Below are positions 38,690 to 47,401 of a stretch of DNA of 64,000 nt, piece by piece. The notes beneath the pieces are model-generated. The model did not search any database and had not been told where the DNA came from. It saw only the letters and a program-made list of their open reading frames with translations. Position 1 is the first letter of the stretch, and each line of letters starts with the position of its first letter. The stretch spans positions 20,753 through 84,752 of the forward strand of contig NZ_FBWL01000158.1 in NCBI RefSeq assembly GCF_001517425.1, written 5' to 3'. The position numbers and the translations under genes were made by a program. This stretch comes from Clostridium sp. C105KSO13 (GTDB taxonomy: Bacteria; Bacillota; Clostridia; Lachnospirales; Lachnospiraceae).

Positions 38690-40684
38690 TTACTTATCTA
38701 TTTCATTCAGAGTTTTCTTTAACTCTATCAGTTTGTCTCTAAGCTCCGCAGCAGCTTCAAAATTCAGTTCTGCAGCAGCTTTTTTCATTTGCTTTGACAA
38801 ATCTGCGATTAATTTTTCCAGTTCTTTTTTGCTCATGGATTCCGGATCTTTTTCTATTCTCATCTCTTCGGCGGCAACCTTTTTAGAGATACTGATTAAA
38901 TCCCGGACTGCTTTGTGTATGGTCTGAGGTGTAATATTGTTCTCTTCATTGTACTTCATCTGAATCTCGCGCCGTCTTTTTGTTTCATCCAGGGCGATCT
39001 GCATGGAGTCTGTGACAGTATCGGCATACATAATGACATGCCCTTCGGAATTCCTCGCTGCACGCCCTATAGTTTGAATCAGAGAGGTAGATGAGCGGAG
39101 GAAGCCTTCTTTATCCGCATCCAGGATAGCAACCAGAGTGATCTCAGGAATATCCAGTCCCTCACGCAGAAGGTTAATGCCTACAAGGACATCGAATACG
39201 TCCAGCCGCATGTCACGGATGATTTCACTGCGCTCAAGTGTGTCCACATCGGAGTGCAGATATTTTACACGTATACCAACTTCACGCATATAGTCGGTGA
39301 GGTCCTCTGCCATCCGTTTGGTAAGAGTGGTGACAAGGACTTTGTTTTTCTTTGAAACTTCTTTATTTATCTCGCCCACAAGATCATCGATCTGGCCCTC
39401 CACCGGGCGGACTTCTACGTGAGGATCCAAAAGGCCCGTGGGACGAATCACCTGTTCGGCCCGGAGCAGTTCATGTTCATCTTCATAGGATCCGGGTGTG
39501 GCAGAGACGAACAGAACCTGATTAATCTTACTTTCAAATTCTTCAAAATTTAAGGGACGGTTATCTTTTGCCGAGGGCAGACGGAATCCATAGTCCACAA
39601 GGGTGGATTTCCGCGACTGGTCACCGGCATACATGCCGCCAATCTGTGGTACAGTCTTGTGGGACTCATCGATCATAATCACGAAATCGTCCGGAAAATA
39701 ATCAATTAATGTGTAGGGAGGCTGTCCCGGTGCCAGTCCTGCCATATGACGGGAGTAGTTCTCAATTCCGGAACAGAATCCAGTTTCTTTGAGCATTTCA
39801 ATATCAAAATTCGTGCGTTCTGCAATTCGCTGTGCCTCCAGCAGCTTGTCCTGGCGTTTAAATTCATTTACGCGCTCTTCCAGTTCCGCTTCGATAGCCT
39901 TAACGGCCCTGGATATATTTTCCTTGTCTACAACATAGTGAGAAGCCGGAAATATAGCGATATGCTTCAATTCATCTTTTATCTCTCCGGTGAGAATGTC
40001 GATTTCCGCAATCCGGTCCACTTCATCGCCGAACCACTCAATCCGAATCGCTGTGTCGGCAGAATTGGCGGGGATTATCTCCAGCACATCGCCACGCACC
40101 CGGAAGGTACCTCTGTGGAAATCCATTTCATTCCTGTCGTACTGGATCTCAATAAGCTTTGCCATTACTTCATCTCTGTCTCGAGTCATGCCCGGTCGCA
40201 GAGAAACGACCATGTTCTGGTAATCCACTGGGCTGCCTAGTCCATAGATACAGGAGACACTGGCAACGATAATTGTATCCCTGCGTTCCGCCAGAGCCAT
40301 GGTGGCAGACAGGCGCAGCTTATCGATTTCGTCATTGATAGCGGAATCTTTGGCAATATACGTATCAGATGAAGGCACATAAGCCTCAGGCTGATAGTAG
40401 TCATAGTAAGATACAAAATACTCCACCGCATTCTCGGGAAAGAACTCCTTGAACTCCCCGTAGAGCTGAGCGGCAAGTGTCTTGTTGTGTGCAATTATCA
40501 GGGTCGGCTTCTGAATCTGCTGGATTATATTCGCCATAGTGAATGTCTTGCCGGATCCCGTAACCCCCAGCAAAGTCTGAAATTGATTGCCCTCTTTAAA
40601 ACCCCGGACCAGTTCCTTAATTGCCTGGGGCTGGTCCCCGGTGGGGCTGTAGGGGGATTGTAATTTAAACTTTTGTTCGCTCAT
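38690..40684 (-). CDS. uvrB: UvrABC excinuclease subunit B
   Basis: A helicase-like subunit that verifies damage and recruits UvrC. Walker A GVTGSGKT is near residue 40. The beta-hairpin region [21 protein letters not shown] and helicase motifs ([29 protein letters not shown]) follow. The C-terminal UVR motif ([19 protein letters not shown]) contacts UvrC. ATG at 40684 with GAGGTG upstream is preferred to GTG at 40690. The 664 residues are normal. It leads the uvrB-uvrA operon. Confidence 0.98.
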   Translation of the reverse strand: MSEQKFKLQSPYSPTGDQPQAIKELVRGFKEGNQFQTLLGVTGSGKTFTMANIIQQIQKPTLIIAHNKTLAAQLYGEFKEFFPENAVEYFVSYYDYYQPEAYVPSSDTYIAKDSAINDEIDKLRLSATMALAERRDTIIVASVSCIYGLGSPVDYQNMVVSLRPGMTRDRDEVMAKLIEIQYDRNEMDFHRGTFRVRGDVLEIIPANSADTAIRIEWFGDEVDRIAEIDILTGEIKDELKHIAIFPASHYVVDKENISRAVKAIEAELEERVNEFKRQDKLLEAQRIAERTNFDIEMLKETGFCSGIENYSRHMAGLAPGQPPYTLIDYFPDDFVIMIDESHKTVPQIGGMYAGDQSRKSTLVDYGFRLPSAKDNRPLNFEEFESKINQVLFVSATPGSYEDEHELLRAEQVIRPTGLLDPHVEVRPVEGQIDDLVGEINKEVSKKNKVLVTTLTKRMAEDLTDYMREVGIRVKYLHSDVDTLERSEIIRDMRLDVFDVLVGINLLREGLDIPEITLVAILDADKEGFLRSSTSLIQTIGRAARNSEGHVIMYADTVTDSMQIALDETKRRREIQMKYNEENNITPQTIHKAVRDLISISKKVAAEEMRIEKDPESMSKKELEKLIADLSKQMKKAAAELNFEAAAELRDKLIELKKTLNEIDK

Positions 40685-40731
40685 AGTCACCTCATATGAT
40701 TTAGCAATAGTCTTACATTGTGCTAAAATTG

Positions 40732-40740
40732 ATTATAGCA
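40732..40740 (-). promoter_or_regulatory. Candidate uvrB-uvrA promoter (extended -10)
   Basis: The minus strand has a perfect TATAAT (40732-40737) preceded by TGC. No good -35 is visible; an extended -10 can partly compensate. Confidence 0.5.
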
Positions 40741-40770
40741 GAATATGTTCAAAAAGTATAGAGATGAATC

Positions 40771-40782
40771 GAATGTTTGTTC
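40771..40782. promoter_or_regulatory. LexA (SOS)-like box upstream of uvrB
   Basis: GAATGTTTGTTC differs at one position from the Gram-positive SOS pattern GAAC-N4-GTTC, and it is preceded by C as in many real boxes. It lies about 35 bases upstream of the candidate uvrB -10. A shorter GAACATATTC lies at 40741-40750 on the minus strand, next to that -10. Regulation by LexA is plausible but unproven. Confidence 0.35.
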
Positions 40783-40889
40783 TGTATATTCCTGCTTTCT
40801 GTATTATTATCTTCATGAGTATAAAAAGATACCTGCAGACACCATACTAACAGTATATCATAAAGAAAAAGTAAAATTTTAAAAAAGGG

Positions 40890-40918
40890 TTTCCATTTCA
40901 GGGAAATTTTATTATACT
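40890..40918 (+). promoter_or_regulatory. Candidate promoter of the mreB-recD2 group
   Basis: TTTCCA (40890-40895), a 17-base spacer and TATACT (40913-40918). The gap 40685-41064 holds this promoter, the opposing uvrB promoter and the SOS-like box. The remaining 140 bases before mreB are a leader with no recognised structure. Confidence 0.45.
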
Positions 40919-41064
40919 AGTGTTGCAGCTTGGGGAGAGCTGTGATAGAAAAGAAGATGAAGTGGAAAAATATTTACAAAGGAATTATGCCTTGTCAATG
41001 AGACGGCAGTGAGATACAAAGAAAATTAAGAAATGCAATAAGGGTTCTGGAAGGGAGAGTTAAA

Positions 41065-42054
41065 ATGCCTATAGATATTGGAATAGATTTAGGAACAGCC
41101 AGTGTGCTTGTATATGTAAAGGGAAAGGGAGTTGTACTTAAGGAACCATCTGTGGTGGCTTTTGACCGGGATACGAATGTGATTAAAGCAATCGGGGAAG
41201 AAGCCCGCCTTATGCTGGGCAGAACCCCGGGTAATATTGTGGCAGTCCGCCCACTGCGCCAGGGTGTTATATCCGACTATACGGTGACTGAGAAGATGAT
41301 TAAATATTTTGTCCAGAAGTCCCTGGGAAAGAGAACATTTAAGAAACCACGGATCAGCATCTGTGTGCCCAGCGGTGTCACAGAGGTGGAGAAGAAAGCG
41401 GTGGAAGAGGCCACTTTCGCCGCCGGAGCAAGAGAAGTGCACCTTATAGAGGAACCGGTGGCAGCAGCTATCGGGGCAGGGATTGATATTTCCAAACCCT
41501 GCGGAAATATGATTGTGGATATCGGAGGCGGTACGGCAGATATTGCGGTCATTTCTCTGGGTGGTACTGTGGTCAATACATCCATCAAGATAGCCGGCGA
41601 TGATTTCGATGAGGCAATCGTCCGCTACATGCGAAAGAAGCACAACCTTTTAATAGGAGAGCGGACTGCAGAAGATATCAAGATTAAGATAGGCACAACA
41701 TATCCCCTTGCAGAAGAAGAAAGTCTGGAAGTAAGAGGGCGTAATCTTGTGACAGGACTTCCAAAGACTGTCAAAGTGACATCTTCAGAGACAGAAGAAG
41801 CCCTTCGCGAGTCTACCGGCCAGATTGTGGAGGCGGTCATCAATATCCTGGAGCAGACTCCCCCGGAATTATCGGCGGATATCCTGGACAGGGGAATCGT
41901 CCTGACGGGAGGCGGCGCTATGCTGCGAGGTATGGAAGAGATGATAGAAGAAAGGACGGGAATCCATACAATGACGGCCGAAGATCCTATGAAAGTCGTT
42001 GCAATCGGGACAGGCCAGTTCGTGGAATTTATGAGCGGGAGAAGTGACATTTAA
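41065..42054 (+). CDS. Rod-shape determining actin homologue MreB/Mbl
   Basis: A bacterial actin that guides lateral wall synthesis below the membrane. The phosphate-1 loop GIDLGTASVLVYVKGKG is at residues 6-22. VAVRPLRQGVISDY, the phosphate-2 motif VDIGGGTADIAVISLGG, and the adenosine motif LTGGGAMLRG are present. Its 329 residues match MreB and Mbl. No mreC/mreD follow, which favours an Mbl-like paralogue, but the paralogue cannot be fixed from this window. GGGAGAG precedes the ATG. Confidence 0.93.
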   Translation: MPIDIGIDLGTASVLVYVKGKGVVLKEPSVVAFDRDTNVIKAIGEEARLMLGRTPGNIVAVRPLRQGVISDYTVTEKMIKYFVQKSLGKRTFKKPRISICVPSGVTEVEKKAVEEATFAAGAREVHLIEEPVAAAIGAGIDISKPCGNMIVDIGGGTADIAVISLGGTVVNTSIKIAGDDFDEAIVRYMRKKHNLLIGERTAEDIKIKIGTTYPLAEEESLEVRGRNLVTGLPKTVKVTSSETEEALRESTGQIVEAVINILEQTPPELSADILDRGIVLTGGGAMLRGMEEMIEERTGIHTMTAEDPMKVVAIGTGQFVEFMSGRSDI

Positions 42055-42067
42055 CCAGGAGGCAATC

Positions 42068-44278
42068 GTGGAAGTAGTTACCGGATATGTGGAACACATT
42101 GTGTTCCGCAATGAAGAAAATGGATATACAGTATTTAATCTGGAGAATAAAGAAGGGGAACTGACATGTGTCGGTAACTTTAATTTTATAAATGAGGGAG
42201 AGATGCTTGAGCTTCACGGTGATTTTGTCAATCATAATATTTACGGAAATCAGCTTCGGGTCAGCTCCCATGAGCTGAAGGAACCGGAGGATTTAATCTC
42301 CATTGAACGTTATCTGGGTTCAGGTGCGGTAAAAGGTGTGGGAGCTGCCCTGGCGGACCGGATTGTGAGAAAATTTAAAAAGGACACGTTTAGGATCATA
42401 GAAGAGGAGCCGGAGAGACTTGCCGAAGTAAAAGGAATCAGCGAACGAAAAGCCAGGGAAATTGCAGAGCAGGTGGAAGAAAAAAGGGACATGCGCCAGG
42501 CAATGATCTATCTGCAGAAGTATGGAATTTCCACTACCCTCGCGGTTAAGATTTATAAATATTACGGTGCAAAATTATATCAGGTTCTGGAAGAAAACCC
42601 GTATCAGCTGGCTGACAATATAGAGGGTGTGGGCTTTAAGACAGCGGACGAAATTGCCGCTAAAGCAGGAATTCATATGGACTCGGATTTTAGAATTCAA
42701 AGCGGTATTTTTTACACCCTTCAGCAGTCTGTGGGAGAGGGGCATATTTATCTTCCCAGGCCGGTTCTGACGGCAAGAGCAGGACGTCTTCTCGGCGTGG
42801 AAATTCAGGATATAGAAAAATATGTGATGGACCTTTGTATTGAGAAAAAGACGGTTCAAAAAGAAGTGGGAGGGGAAATCAGAGTTTACCCTTCTCATTA
42901 TTATTATATGGAGCTGAACACGGCGAGAATGCTCCACGATCTGAATATTGACTGCAGCATGCCGGAGGATATGATGGAAAAACGCCTGCATCAGGTGGAA
43001 AAAAAGGAGCAGATCGGATTGGATCTGATGCAGCACAAGGCTGTGATTGCATCTATTAAGCACGGATTTCTTGTTCTGACAGGCGGTCCCGGGACAGGAA
43101 AGACCACCACAATTAACACCATGATACAGTTTTTCGAGAACGAAGGTATGAGTATTCTTCTGGCTGCACCCACAGGGCGGGCGGCTAAGAGGATGACAGA
43201 GACGACAGGGTATGAGGCCCAAACGATTCACCGCCTTTTAGAGGTAAGCGGCAACCCGGAGGAAGAGGGAAACGTTAACGGTTTTATGAGAAACCGGCAG
43301 AACCCTCTGGAAACAGATGTTTTAATCATAGATGAGATGTCTATGGTGGATCTGCCTTTGATGCACGCTCTTTTATCTGCAGTGGTGGAAGGAACCCGTC
43401 TGATACTGGTAGGCGATATGAATCAGCTGCCGTCAGTGGGACCCGGCAGCGTTTTAAAGGATATTATTGCATCCGGCCGCTTTCCGGTTGTGACACTGAC
43501 AAAAATTTTCCGTCAGGCAGGAGAAAGTGACATTGTGGTCAATGCTCATAAAATTAATGCAGGAGAGCCGGTGCAGCTGAACAATAAGAGCAGGGACTTC
43601 TTTTTCCTGAAGCGTCAGGACCCAAACGTTATCATTCGTGTAATGCTTACATTGATACAGAAGAAGCTTCCTAAATATGTGGATGCAGCCCCTTATGAGA
43701 TACAGGTCATGACACCTACGCGAAAAGGCCTTCTGGGGGTGGAACGTCTAAACATAATTTTACAGAAGTACTTAAACCCTCCTGCACCGGAAAAAAGGGA
43801 GAGGGAGCATGGACAGCGTATCTTCCGGGTGGGAGATAAAGTGATGCAGATTAAGAATAACTACCAGCTGGAGTGGGAAATCAGTACCAGATATGGGCTC
43901 ACGGTGGACAAGGGCGTGGGAATTTTTAACGGTGATATGGGAATAATAGCAGATATCAACACCTATGAGGATACGGTGATTGTAGAATATGATGAACACA
44001 GGAAAGTAAAGTATCCCTTAGAGCTGCTGGATGAGCTGGAACTGGCCTATGCTATCACGGTACATAAGTCTCAGGGCAGTGAGTATCCGGCTGTTATTAT
44101 ACCTTTACTGCAGGGGCCGAGGATGCTTTACAACAGAAATTTGCTTTATACAGCAGTGACACGTGCAAAAAAATGCCTGACTATTGTGGGGAGTGATATA
44201 ACATTTCAGGAAATGATACAAAACAAAAACGAGCAAAACCGTTACACAAGTCTGGCAGAGCGTATTCGGGAATTTTAA
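42068..44278 (+). CDS. recD2: RecD2-type ATP-dependent DNA helicase
   Basis: A superfamily 1B 5'-to-3' helicase found in bacteria without RecBCD. The N-terminal OB and helix-hairpin-helix part (about 1-200, with GVGAALADRIVRKF, VKGISERKAREIAEQ and GVGFKTADEIA) is the RecD2 hallmark. Walker A GGPGTGKT is at 339-346. DEMSMVDLPLMHALL and VGDMNQLPSVGPGSVL follow, and the C-terminal AITVHKSQGSEYPAVIIPL ends the helicase core. GTG at 42068 follows AGGAGG by 5 bases; a GTG at 42044 overlaps mreB and lacks a site. The product has 736 residues. Confidence 0.95.
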   Translation: MEVVTGYVEHIVFRNEENGYTVFNLENKEGELTCVGNFNFINEGEMLELHGDFVNHNIYGNQLRVSSHELKEPEDLISIERYLGSGAVKGVGAALADRIVRKFKKDTFRIIEEEPERLAEVKGISERKAREIAEQVEEKRDMRQAMIYLQKYGISTTLAVKIYKYYGAKLYQVLEENPYQLADNIEGVGFKTADEIAAKAGIHMDSDFRIQSGIFYTLQQSVGEGHIYLPRPVLTARAGRLLGVEIQDIEKYVMDLCIEKKTVQKEVGGEIRVYPSHYYYMELNTARMLHDLNIDCSMPEDMMEKRLHQVEKKEQIGLDLMQHKAVIASIKHGFLVLTGGPGTGKTTTINTMIQFFENEGMSILLAAPTGRAAKRMTETTGYEAQTIHRLLEVSGNPEEEGNVNGFMRNRQNPLETDVLIIDEMSMVDLPLMHALLSAVVEGTRLILVGDMNQLPSVGPGSVLKDIIASGRFPVVTLTKIFRQAGESDIVVNAHKINAGEPVQLNNKSRDFFFLKRQDPNVIIRVMLTLIQKKLPKYVDAAPYEIQVMTPTRKGLLGVERLNIILQKYLNPPAPEKREREHGQRIFRVGDKVMQIKNNYQLEWEISTRYGLTVDKGVGIFNGDMGIIADINTYEDTVIVEYDEHRKVKYPLELLDELELAYAITVHKSQGSEYPAVIIPLLQGPRMLYNRNLLYTAVTRAKKCLTIVGSDITFQEMIQNKNEQNRYTSLAERIREF

Positions 44279-44958
44279 ATCTTCTTTACCCGAGTGTCTG
44301 TCCATTTTGCAAAAAAATATCAGCGGAGGGAATCTGTGGATCCTGCAGAAAGAAAGTTATATATATAAAAGAGCCGAGATGTATGCGCTGCGGAAAACCT
44401 GTGGGAAAAGAAGAACAGGAATTTTGCAGGGATTGTTCCCGTTCCCATGCGCCCTATGAGCAGGGGCGGAGTCTCTGGGTACATAGAGTTCCTGTCTCGT
44501 CAGCGATATACCGCTTTAAATATAAAAACAAGAGATATTATGGCGGAATATTTGCCGAAGAGATGGCAAAGTCATTTGGGGAACAGATCCACAGGTGGAA
44601 AATCGAAGAAATTATCCCTGTTCCTCTTCATCCTGCCAGACAGAAAATGCGGGGGTATAATCAAGCCCAGATACTGGCTGAGGAACTGGGGAAAATAGTA
44701 GACATTCCGGTGCATAATCAAACACTGTACCGGATTCAAAATACACGGCCTCAGAAAAGTCTGGATGATGTACAAAGAAGCAGAAACCTGAAAGGGGCTT
44801 TTGCAGTGTCAAAGCAGTATGGAGTAAAGAAGAATGTATTGATTATAGATGACATTTATACCACCGGAAGCACCATAAAAAAAGCGGCCCACATGCTGAA
44901 ACTGGGGGGTGCCGAAAAAGTATATTTTTTGACTGTAAGCATTGGACAAGGGCTCTGA
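44272..44958 (+). CDS. ComF-family phosphoribosyltransferase-like protein, non-canonical start
   Basis: ComF proteins assist DNA uptake or ssDNA handling in competence. The frame encodes the full N-terminal zinc-finger pattern, with LLYPSVCPFCKKI, CGSC and EPRCMRCGKPV. The PRTase part follows, with PVPLHPARQKMRGYNQAQILAEELGK and the PRPP motif VLIIDDIYTTGST. After an in-frame TGA at 44194 there is no ATG, GTG or TTG until 44383, which would delete the first cysteine pairs. The ATT at 44272, overlapping the recD2 stop (ATTTTAA), is the most likely start, giving 228 residues. A -1 shift at the recD2 stop is the alternative. Confidence 0.82.
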   Translation: MLNLLYPSVCPFCKKISAEGICGSCRKKVIYIKEPRCMRCGKPVGKEEQEFCRDCSRSHAPYEQGRSLWVHRVPVSSAIYRFKYKNKRYYGGIFAEEMAKSFGEQIHRWKIEEIIPVPLHPARQKMRGYNQAQILAEELGKIVDIPVHNQTLYRIQNTRPQKSLDDVQRSRNLKGAFAVSKQYGVKKNVLIIDDIYTTGSTIKKAAHMLKLGGAEKVYFLTVSIGQGL

Positions 44959-44972
44959 GTATATGCTATACT
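44943..44972 (+). promoter_or_regulatory. Candidate promoter of the cdaA-region operon
   Basis: TGGACA (44943-44948), an 18-base spacer and TATACT (44967-44972) with extended -10 TGC. It overlaps the end of the comF frame and lies just before the 134-residue membrane protein gene. Confidence 0.6.
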
Positions 44973-45005
44973 AAAAACAATGTTTAGAACGGAAGGATAT
45001 TTTGG

Positions 45006-45410
45006 GTGAACGAAATGTTAGATAAAAATCGTATCAGACTGATGGCAAAGACGGCGAAGTACGAGAAGTCTCAGGCAGCCGAAGACCTGAAAATCAGCAG
45101 ATATTATAAAAAAGATTATACGAGTCTGAATACACTCATTACGGCTATCTGGGTTACTGTCGGGTATGTTCTTCTGGCCGGGCTGATCGCGCTTGCCAAA
45201 GTTGACGCCCTGATGAAAAATCTGACGATAGCGAAATTCATTATTATTGTAGCAATTGCGGTTGGTATATATATTGTATTGCTGGTAGTGTACTGTGTTT
45301 ATGCGGGAAGTTTCTATAACTCGAAGCACAGCCGGGCAAAGCAGCGTGTAAAAAGATATTACCGGAATCTATCACGGTTGAGGAAGATGTATGTGAAGGA
45401 GAAAAAATAA
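45006..45410 (+). CDS. Unrecognised two-helix membrane protein
   Basis: A 134-residue protein of no known domain. The N-terminal 40 residues are basic and helical (LDKNRIRLMAKTAKYEKSQAAEDL). Two transmembrane helices (about 43-65 and 77-100) follow, then a strongly basic C-terminal tail (SKHSRAKQRVKRYYRNLSRLRKMYVKEKK) likely in the cytoplasm. GTG at 45006 has GGAAGGA 8 bases upstream; ATG at 45015 is an alternative. It heads a run of genes leading to cdaA, with only 4 bases to the next gene. Confidence 0.78.
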   Translation: MNEMLDKNRIRLMAKTAKYEKSQAAEDLKISRYYKKDYTSLNTLITAIWVTVGYVLLAGLIALAKVDALMKNLTIAKFIIIVAIAVGIYIVLLVVYCVYAGSFYNSKHSRAKQRVKRYYRNLSRLRKMYVKEKK

Positions 45411-45414
45411 GAAT

Positions 45415-46476
45415 ATGAGTACATTACTTGTCTGGAAAGAGCAACTTCAGAAGATTTATGCGAGGTTTTCCATATATATAGTGAAAGCATTGCAATTTAT
45501 TCTGGGCCTGTGTGTGTTTGGCCTTATTAACTCCAACATAGGATTTATGAAGACTGCTTCATCGATTTTGTGTACTTTAGGGCTTTCAGCCATATGTGCA
45601 TTTCTGCCGCTGATTGTGATGGTGGTAGCGGCGACCATTCTGATACTACTGCATTTCTATGCATTATCTGCACCGATAGCACTGGTATCTTTAGCTATAT
45701 TTCTCATTATGTATATCTTTTATTTCAGATTTACCCCCGGGAAGGCGTGGCTCATTCTGTTGACTCCGGTGGCATTTGCATTGAAGGTTCCTTTTGTGAT
45801 ACCAGTTGCATTTGGGCTTCTGGGAACGCCGGTCTTTGTGGTACCGGCGGCATTGGGAACGATTGTTTATTATATACTGCATTACGTGAAGATATCTGCT
45901 TCCGCATTAAAGGATGCAGGTACAAGTGGTCTGGCAGATAGCCTTATGGCTTTTACAAAGCAGTCTTTGGCAAATAAGGAAATGTGGATCATGGTTCTGG
46001 CAGTTACGGTCAGTCTTCTGATTGTATATGCAGCCCGTACCAGATCTGTGGATCATGCGTGGAAGATTGGATCTGCGGCAGGAAGCATTGCCGCTATCGT
46101 GATTGGGGCAGTGGGAAATGTAACTCTGGATGTTCACCTTTCTTACGGTGCTATGGTACTTGGCGGTCTGCTGGCTTTTGCTGTAGGACTGGTTCTGGAA
46201 TTTCTCTTTTTTTCAGTGAATTATTCAAGTACGGAGCGTATGCGTTTTGAAGATGATGAATACTATTATTATGTAAAGGCTGTTCCAAAGATTGTAGTCT
46301 CTGCACCTGAGGTCAGTGTAAAGCATATCAATGCAAGTCAGCCCCGGGTAAGTCCTGTTGACCCAAAGGCAAAAGACAGGGAAGAAGAGGTAGATCATGC
46401 AAGGGCAGCAGACGATATTTTGCTGACAAGAAGTCTCACAAAAGAACTTGGACTGGGGAAACCAGATGACAAATAA
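45415..46476 (+). CDS. Unrecognised polytopic membrane protein
   Basis: A 353-residue protein with about 8 hydrophobic segments between residues 20 and 280 and a charged cytoplasmic-looking tail. The tail opens with RMRFEDDEYYYYVKAVPKIVV and ends with an acidic, Lys-rich segment. The Tyr-rich EDDEYYYYVKAVPK is the most distinctive motif. No transporter or enzyme family is recognised. It sits between the small membrane protein (4-base gap) and cdaA (52 bases), so a role linked to c-di-AMP or envelope homeostasis is possible; that is inference from position only. Confidence 0.8.
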   Translation: MSTLLVWKEQLQKIYARFSIYIVKALQFILGLCVFGLINSNIGFMKTASSILCTLGLSAICAFLPLIVMVVAATILILLHFYALSAPIALVSLAIFLIMYIFYFRFTPGKAWLILLTPVAFALKVPFVIPVAFGLLGTPVFVVPAALGTIVYYILHYVKISASALKDAGTSGLADSLMAFTKQSLANKEMWIMVLAVTVSLLIVYAARTRSVDHAWKIGSAAGSIAAIVIGAVGNVTLDVHLSYGAMVLGGLLAFAVGLVLEFLFFSVNYSSTERMRFEDDEYYYYVKAVPKIVVSAPEVSVKHINASQPRVSPVDPKAKDREEEVDHARAADDILLTRSLTKELGLGKPDDK

Positions 46477-46528
46477 TGCTGCCCGATTTAGTCTGAGAAT
46501 TAAGAATATTCAAACAGGAGGTGCATAA

Positions 46529-47401
46529 ATGGAACAGTGGATAAAAAGCTTTTTTGATAATTATGTAAGTGATATGTACTTTCCTGATGTCCGCCTAACC
46601 GATATTATAGAAATTCTCATTATAGCAGCTATCGTATACCGTGTTATGCTCTGGATAAAGAATACAAAGGCATGGATGCTTCTAAAGGGAATGATTGTTC
46701 TTGCAGCTTTTATTATGGTGGCGGCCATATTGCGGATGTATACAATACTATTTCTTGCCAGAGAATCGATACCTGCACTGGCCACCGCAGCTGTAGTCGT
46801 GTTTCAGCCCGAACTGCGGAGAGCACTGGAAAAACTGGGAGAAAAGAATCTGCTGAACAATATCAATCCGTTTGACAGAAGCAGAGATAATCACAGGTTT
46901 TCCGATATTACACTGGAGGCTCTGGTAAAGGCATGCTTCGATATGGGGAGTGTGTGCACAGGGGCGCTTATCGTTGTGGAACAGGCTACCCAGCTTACAG
47001 AATATGAAGCCACCGGAATTGAACTGGACTGTAAAGTCTCATCTCAAATTCTGCTGAATATATTTGAGCACAATACCCCTCTCCATGATGGGGCTATTAT
47101 CGTACGGGGGGATAGAATCGTATCGGCTACATGCTATCTTCCTCTTTCAGACAACATGCAGATTAGTAAAGAACTTGGAACCAGGCACCGGGCCGCACTC
47201 GGAATGAGTGAGGTTAGTGATGCCCTGACGATTGTTGTGTCAGAAGAGACCGGGCAGGTCTCAGTAGCCATGGGCGGGCAGCTGGTAAGGGGAATTACCC
47301 CGGAATACCTTTCTACAAGGCTAAGCCAGATCCAGTTTAAAGCTTCAGAACTTAAGAAGTTAAACTTATGGAAAGGACGGCATGGACATGAAAAAGTATA
47401 A
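46529..47401 (+). CDS. cdaA: Diadenylate cyclase CdaA
   Basis: A membrane-bound synthase making cyclic di-AMP from two ATP; the messenger controls potassium, osmolyte and wall homeostasis. Three N-terminal helices (about 25-95) anchor it. The DAC domain has the catalytic DGA at 187-189 (HNTPLHDGAIIV) and GTRHR at 217-221. Its 290 residues are typical. CAGGAGG precedes the ATG. It overlaps ybbR, its usual regulatory partner. No glmM follows here, unlike the Bacillus operon. Confidence 0.97.
   Translation: MEQWIKSFFDNYVSDMYFPDVRLTDIIEILIIAAIVYRVMLWIKNTKAWMLLKGMIVLAAFIMVAAILRMYTILFLARESIPALATAAVVVFQPELRRALEKLGEKNLLNNINPFDRSRDNHRFSDITLEALVKACFDMGSVCTGALIVVEQATQLTEYEATGIELDCKVSSQILLNIFEHNTPLHDGAIIVRGDRIVSATCYLPLSDNMQISKELGTRHRAALGMSEVSDALTIVVSEETGQVSVAMGGQLVRGITPEYLSTRLSQIQFKASELKKLNLWKGRHGHEKV

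Noticed and set aside
44383..44958. comF starting at the ATG at 44383
   Set aside because: This would remove the conserved first cysteine pairs of the zinc finger, which are encoded in frame just upstream.
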